Origin: Sphingomonas panacis
GTDB taxonomy: Bacteria > Pseudomonadota > Alphaproteobacteria > Sphingomonadales > Sphingomonadaceae
Length of the DNA stretch: 64,000 nt
Assembly (NCBI RefSeq): GCF_001717955.1
Contig: NZ_CP014169.1
Location: 62,001 to 126,000, forward strand
Reading direction: 5' to 3'
Below, one piece after another: positions 60,042 to 64,000 of the stretch. A program made the translations under genes and the position numbers. The notes under the pieces were generated by a model, which made no database searches, was not told where the DNA came from, and saw nothing but the letters and a program-made list of their open reading frames with translations. Every line of letters starts with the position of its first letter. Positions within the stretch are counted from its first letter, which is position 1.

Positions 60042-61373
60042 CTATGATGCGGGCGAAAGTCGTGTCGCACCCCCAAAGGCGCGCAGCCCTGCAGCCATTG
60101 ATGGGCGTAGGTGCTTCTGATTGGTGATCAGAATTTCCGGCTGCAGTAGATCACCGCGCACCGTCATGAAGCCGTTGGCCGGATCGCCATTTGGCAATTC
60201 GACGAGGATGCGATGGCCGCGCCCCTGCTCTTTGCCGGCATAGCGCGCGGTGAATTCGCCGAGGCGAGCGGTGAGCCCGTTGGCGACCTTGCCCCAGCGG
60301 ATATGCCCCGCGCCAAGGGTTTCGCCTGAGCGAACGCCGCGATCGAGCCAGATCCTGAAATGCGCTTTCTGCTGGATCAACGAGTTGCGGGTGCGCTCCA
60401 TGACGCGGCAGAGCGGTAGAAGCTTCGCATGGGCATCGAGAGCATCCAAGTAGAGGCCCTGGGCGGCGACCAGAATCTCGTCGAAGTCGCGACCCGCGAG
60501 CAGAGCCGCGAGCGCCGCTGCCGGAGCGGGATTGGCTGTCAGGCGTTCAACGTCGCCCGCGGTTCGCAAAGCTGCGACGCGGACGACGGGTTCGGTGACA
60601 GGCAGAAATCCGCCAGCGCAGACGACGATGATGGTTGCCTGGTCGGCCTCGGGTCGGTCGCGCAGCAGCGGCAAAAGCGCCGCATGCGCAAGACCGCCGT
60701 TGATCTCCGTCTTAGACAGCATGCCCGTCTCAGGTGCGCCGATGATCAGCAGGCGCCGGCGCCAGGTCGTCGGCCTCGGCGTATCCGAGGGTTTGGGCCA
60801 GGTGCTGGGAAGCGGACGCGCACGATCTGGTGGGTTTTTCAGTCGTGGAGCCGGCGCTGGTCGTTCCGGGGCGACAAGTGCGCGGCGGGCGACGTCGAAC
60901 AGATCGTCGGTATCACCACCGCCCTGGTCGAAGCCGGTCATGTAAGCGGCTCTGAGGCGGATGTCGGCGGGATTGCCGTTTCGGACCTCGGGAGGTCGGC
61001 AGATCCAACCCGCCCGTGCCGCATATAAGCCGTATGCGAACTGGACCGAGGCGTCCCAGTCATAGCCATGGTTGTCGCGGCCGCGAAGGATCGCAGCGTC
61101 GCGTTCGTCTCCTTCGGATCTGGCGATCCGTTCCTGGGTGAAGGCGAAGTTGCGCGCCTGTCTCTGGCGTTCCTGCTCGGCCTGGATCGCCTCCATCACG
61201 GGGCGCATCGCCTGAACACGTTCGCGTGTTCGCGCCATGCGTTGCGCCGCCGGCGCATCGTTGGGCAGATCGGGAAAAGTCTGCCACGCCCTCGCCATGA
61301 TGGCGGCGTGGTCGGGCCGGCGTCCACGGGCGACCCAGGTCTGCGGATCGGCAGGGTCGAAGGCGGACATCAT
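60042..61373 (-). CDS. Hypothetical protein, 443 residues
   Basis: The N-terminal part (1-160) is helical and rich in Arg/Gln (QAEQERQRQARNFAFTQERIARS) with a central GYDWDASVQFAYGLYAARAGW. A Pro/Arg linker (about 170-205) separates it from a C-terminal domain of about 230 residues with ATIIVVCAGGFLPV and GRGHRILVELPNGDP. No catalytic motif or membrane segment is evident. The start overlaps the previous stop by 4 bp. I do not recognise a family. Confidence 0.7.
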   Translation of the reverse strand: MMSAFDPADPQTWVARGRRPDHAAIMARAWQTFPDLPNDAPAAQRMARTRERVQAMRPVMEAIQAEQERQRQARNFAFTQERIARSEGDERDAAILRGRDNHGYDWDASVQFAYGLYAARAGWICRPPEVRNGNPADIRLRAAYMTGFDQGGGDTDDLFDVARRALVAPERPAPAPRLKNPPDRARPLPSTWPKPSDTPRPTTWRRRLLIIGAPETGMLSKTEINGGLAHAALLPLLRDRPEADQATIIVVCAGGFLPVTEPVVRVAALRTAGDVERLTANPAPAAALAALLAGRDFDEILVAAQGLYLDALDAHAKLLPLCRVMERTRNSLIQQKAHFRIWLDRGVRSGETLGAGHIRWGKVANGLTARLGEFTARYAGKEQGRGHRILVELPNGDPANGFMTVRGDLLQPEILITNQKHLRPSMAAGLRAFGGATRLSPAS

Positions 61374-61831
61374 GTGACCCGCCTATCGATCCGTACTCCG
61401 ATCAGCGCCGAGGTGATCGTGGCAAGCAGAGGCTGGAGCGCCTCGTAGCGCGATGTGAGCTCGTGGACGGTCGCATGCACGATGGCGTTGGGCGGCGCGG
61501 AGAGGACGGTGAACCGGAACGGCAGCATGTCAGCAGTCATTTCCGGGAAGAGCGCGCACAGGATAATGGCCGATAGCCGCGACGCGGCCTCCTCGATCGC
61601 CTTGGCTTGGGCGTAGCGCACCGGCCCCGGCGGCGTCTCGAGATGTGTCATCGGCGCGATGACGTCATCGACCCTTGCGAGATAAGCATCGCGCGCGCCG
61701 ATACCGAAATTCGATCGGTAGGCTATCAGGCGCTGGCGCTCGGGCGACAGCTGCGACATCGGCACATAGAGGCGATAGGCGTAGGTCGGTTGATCCATGC
61801 CAATGCGCGTGCGCGTGGCGACGATGTCCAT
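61370..61831 (-). CDS. Hypothetical protein, 153 residues
   Basis: Starts MDIVATRTRIGMDQPTYAYRLYVP and contains AQAKAIEEAASRLSAIILCAL. It is mixed alpha/beta with no known motif. It is coupled by a 4-bp overlap to the 443-residue gene downstream. Confidence 0.65.
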   Translation of the reverse strand: MDIVATRTRIGMDQPTYAYRLYVPMSQLSPERQRLIAYRSNFGIGARDAYLARVDDVIAPMTHLETPPGPVRYAQAKAIEEAASRLSAIILCALFPEMTADMLPFRFTVLSAPPNAIVHATVHELTSRYEALQPLLATITSALIGVRIDRRVT

Positions 61832-61843
61832 GGGTGGCCTCCA

Positions 61844-62488
61844 TCAGGCGAACAGGCGCGTAGCCGACGTGGGAGCGGCGCTGAGCTGAAGCTCGCGGCG
61901 GAGCCGATCGGCGAAGCGATCGGGCGAGAGCAGGTCGCGAATGGACGCCCAGCGGTTGCGATCGCCGGTGTGATCGGCGCGGCCGTGCACGCGGCGGAAC
62001 AGCACTTCATGATCGGGACCGAGATAGCCGAGGCTGAGCTGGACCCAGACCTCCTCGCCATGAAGCGTGATTTCGCCCGAGCAGGCCGGACCGGCGCGGT
62101 TGGAGCGAACCTCGAAGCTGTGCTCGGCGAGGTCGAGGGCCTCGGCCAGGCGGCGCATCGCGGCGCGGCCTTCGCTGTGGAATGCACGTTTCGCGTTGTC
62201 GTCATGGCTGACCCCGCGGCGGGCGAGCGTCAGCAGCATCGGATGGCGTCGGATCTCCGCGATCTGATCCATACAGGCGTGACGCAATTGGATGTCGCCC
62301 GGTCGCGCCCCGGTGACGGTTGCCAAATGCCGCACGAGCAGCACGACGGCGGGATCGTCTTCCAGATCCTTGCCCGCGTTGCGGCAATCGGTGATCGCGG
62401 CCTCGACCGCGTGGAGCGTCGTGGCGATGGTCGTAAGGGCGCTGGGATCCAGGGCCTGCTGGTGTCGGAACGCAACGTCGTAGTGCAT
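61844..62488 (-). CDS. Hypothetical protein, 214 residues
   Basis: Starts MHYDVAFRHQQALDPSALTTIA with GGAGG nearby (CCGGAGGTCCCC). It contains EITLHGEEVWVQLSLGYLG and VLFRRVHGRADHTGD. The C-terminus is basic. No family is recognised. It opens a new transcription unit, with a leader of the shared type at 62505-62555. Confidence 0.68.
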   Translation of the reverse strand: MHYDVAFRHQQALDPSALTTIATTLHAVEAAITDCRNAGKDLEDDPAVVLLVRHLATVTGARPGDIQLRHACMDQIAEIRRHPMLLTLARRGVSHDDNAKRAFHSEGRAAMRRLAEALDLAEHSFEVRSNRAGPACSGEITLHGEEVWVQLSLGYLGPDHEVLFRRVHGRADHTGDRNRWASIRDLLSPDRFADRLRRELQLSAAPTSATRLFA

Positions 62489-62504
62489 GGGGACCTCCGG
62501 CTTG

Positions 62505-62555
62505 GAGCGCGCATCACGCTCGGAGCCCCTGCCCCCCTTTCCTTTTTCACCGGGG
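62505..62555 (-). promoter_or_regulatory. G-rich box plus hairpin leader of the 214-residue gene
   Basis: On the minus strand CCGGTGAAAAAGG, AAAGGGGGG and GGGGCTCC are followed by the stem GAGCG tgatgcg CGCTC, then GGAGG and the ATG. The stem sequence is the same as in the GHKL and PP-loop leaders. Confidence 0.5.
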
Positions 62556-62626
62556 TATATTGACCGGCCTTGGCGTGGCGGGCGGTTGACCGGGCCAGCC
62601 GATCGATGTCGGTGCCAGCGCTGGTG

Positions 62627-62860
62627 TCAGGGTTGAGCAGCGTCTTGGTCAGCCACACTGGCAGCGCGAAGTAGTTCCTCCGCTTCCCAACGGAAATCGG
62701 CCGAGAAGCCTTCAGCCACGCACCGCGCGTGATCAGCGCCGCAATTGATAGCTGACTGGCGCAGGTGATGGGCAAGACGGTCGAACTCTGCTGGATTGTC
62801 GATCCTGATTGGCAAGCGCTCGCGGCGGAGCTGGTCGCGACGTTCATCGAAGGCGATCAT
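62627..62860 (-). CDS. Hypothetical protein, 77 residues
   Basis: Starts MIAFDERRDQLRRERLPIRIDN and is charged and helical (FRWEAEELLRAASVADQ). The start overlaps the stop of the zinc-ribbon gene by 4 bp. No known family. Confidence 0.6.
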   Translation of the reverse strand: MIAFDERRDQLRRERLPIRIDNPAEFDRLAHHLRQSAINCGADHARCVAEGFSADFRWEAEELLRAASVADQDAAQP

Positions 62861-63555
62861 GACCGCCCGGCGGGGTCATGAGCAGGAAGCGCGAGAACCT
62901 CCAGATAGGCGGTTTCGACGAGCTCTGTCTTCTGGGTCCGCTCGCGGGGCGTCATGTCCAGCCTGACGTAGAAGCCGGCGAAGTGCGTGCGCACGATCGT
63001 GCCTTCCCGGTTTCGGAAGCGGTCGCCGCCGACGCGTGGGCGCTGGAGGATCCGCACGCGGGCGCAGATCGCGAGTGCGAGCGGAGACCAGCGGGCGAGG
63101 TCGTCACTCTCGGCGCCGCAATCGTCGCAGGTGGTCGAATCGAAAAGGCCGGTAATCGTCCAGTCCTGGATGATGATGTCCCAGCGCGCGGCGGCGTCGC
63201 GGGCAAGATTGTCGCTGCCGCAAGTTCGGCAGAGGGGCCGGACCAGTGGATGAGGGAGGACCGGTTGGACGGCGTCGGCGCCAGTCTCGGCATCCGGATT
63301 GTCGGAATGTGAGGCATTCATAAGAATCTCCGGGCTTCGGCTTATGTCGGAATGAGCGGGCGGATATTCGCCGTCTGCACACGGCGCGCAGGAGCCGGCG
63401 GGCGGGTCGCGTGGCGATGCTTCGTCGTCTGCCTCCATGGCCGCGTGCCTGGCCGCCGATCGGCTGTTCCATCGCCAGTCGTTATCGGTGATGAGGGTGC
63501 CGTCGCGGCGGCGTGCGATCCATCCACCTTCCGGGTCCCTTTCTATGCGGCGCAT
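62857..63555 (-). CDS. Zinc-ribbon protein with an unusual N-terminal extension
   Basis: The frame gives 232 residues from the ATG at 63555, which has GGAGG and lies just after the previous stop. The first 60 residues (MRRIERDPEGGWIARRRDG) look like a separate small protein. A second good start (63321, MNASHSDNPD, with GGAG) would give 154 residues containing two CxxC pairs (CRTCGSDN and CDDCGAES), a zinc ribbon. Either one fused gene or two in-frame genes that lost a stop codon. Function unknown. Confidence 0.6.
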   Translation of the reverse strand: MRRIERDPEGGWIARRRDGTLITDNDWRWNSRSAARHAAMEADDEASPRDPPAGSCAPCADGEYPPAHSDISRSPEILMNASHSDNPDAETGADAVQPVLPHPLVRPLCRTCGSDNLARDAAARWDIIIQDWTITGLFDSTTCDDCGAESDDLARWSPLALAICARVRILQRPRVGGDRFRNREGTIVRTHFAGFYVRLDMTPRERTQKTELVETAYLEVLALPAHDPAGRS

Positions 63556-63556
63556 G

Positions 63557-64000
63557 TCAGCGTTCCTCCGCCTGGGCGATTGCGCGATCGAGCGCTCCAG
63601 CCTCGCCTCGGAGCCAGTCGGGAATGTCGCCTCCGAACGCGGCAAGCATTGCCTTGGCGCGGGTTCGCAGCTCGGTGGCACTCTCGATCTCTCGCGCGAT
63701 CTGATCGCCTTGTCTGGCATTGCCGGAAACAGGTTGCCCGTTTTCGGCAATCAGTTTCCAGATGAGGGTAGCGGCTTCGTCGCAGATGATGTGGTGGACA
63801 GGGCCGAACTCGCTGTTGGACCGGTAGCTGACCAGCCGGTCTGCGAGGGCGCCGGCCGGGTCTTCGTCGTCTGAGACTGTGCGCCCAGCAGATAGCCGGA
63901 CCTCGACGGAAAACCGCTCCGTCGGCTCATCAGATGATGTGAGCGTCCCGCGCCATGTGAAGCGGTCATACCCATAGTCGCGGGCGAATTTCGCCAATGC
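63557..64000 (-). CDS. Hypothetical protein, 5' end outside the window
   Basis: The open frame reaches the window edge. The visible 147 codons encode FARDYGYDRFTWRGTL, VHHIICDEAATLIWKLI and a C-terminal helical part rich in Ala and Arg that ends RAIAQAEER. The true start is not visible; a TTG at 63997 is the only candidate. No known family. Confidence 0.6.
   Translation of the reverse strand, partial: ALAKFARDYGYDRFTWRGTLTSSDEPTERFSVEVRLSAGRTVSDDEDPAGALADRLVSYRSNSEFGPVHHIICDEAATLIWKLIAENGQPVSGNARQGDQIAREIESATELRTRAKAMLAAFGGDIPDWLRGEAGALDRAIAQAEER

Noticed and set aside
1..64000. Search for a plasmid replication initiator or parAB genes.
   Set aside because: No RepA/RepC, ParA or ParB pattern was found, so the plasmid origin must lie outside or the region is integrated.

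Overview
The window looks like a piece of a large conjugative plasmid, or an integrated conjugative element, from a sphingomonad-type alphaproteobacterium. It is GC-rich throughout. It carries a MobF relaxase, a TraD coupling protein, many small conserved plasmid proteins of unknown function, DUF736, MucR, DUF2493, DUF3768, SSB and Phd/PemK-type genes. No rRNA, tRNA, CRISPR array or replication initiator was recognised.

Region by region. (1) 1-5.2 kb: a minus-strand cluster that looks defensive. It has an SbcC-like ATPase (cut by the window edge), an SbcD-like phosphoesterase, an AbiEii-like nucleotidyltransferase and an AbiEi-like regulator, then a winged-helix protein and a frameshifted plus-strand gene with a HEPN-type RNxxxH motif. 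(2) 5.4-13.1 kb: signalling and membrane genes: two divergent GGDEF/EAL proteins (one with a degenerate EAL domain), a broken DUF1275 gene, a PAS-HWE histidine kinase with a single-domain response regulator, and an NhaP-type antiporter. (3) 13.5-20.9 kb: the DNA-transfer region: ribbon-helix-helix protein, TraD, MobF relaxase and two small genes on the minus strand, with a repeat-rich oriT candidate upstream. (4) 20.9-33.8 kb: plasmid accessory genes, mainly minus strand. They include SSB, two Phd/PemK-like toxin-antitoxin pairs, a DUF736 gene present twice in an apparently identical 786-bp direct repeat, MucR, a GHKL ATPase and DUF3768. (5) 33.8-55.0 kb: a 21.1-kb metal-resistance island with a MerR regulator and CDF transporter, czcCBA plus czcD, three tyrosine-recombinase genes with a TnpC-like gene, and cusCBAF. 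(6) 55.0-64.0 kb: the minus-strand array resumes with a protein of seven Myb/SANT-like repeats, a HerA-like ATPase, a Mom-like DNA-modification protein and many unknown small genes.

The island splits a PP-loop (PAPS-reductase-like) gene. Its C-terminal half ends at 33812 and its N-terminal half begins at 54960; joining these two positions restores one open reading frame across the motif HSCSLKW. Removing the island therefore reunites a long minus-strand array from about 64 kb to 28.9 kb: Mom-like protein, HerA-like ATPase, SANT-repeat protein, PP-loop protein, DUF3768, GHKL ATPase, small genes and MucR.

Two signals are not ordinary genes. First, two long hairpin elements (21253-21427 and 24230-24372) share short blocks in the same order while their stems differ in sequence but remain paired, as expected of a structured RNA. 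Second, several minus-strand genes share a 5' leader made of a G-rich box, a short hairpin, a ribosome binding site and the start codon.
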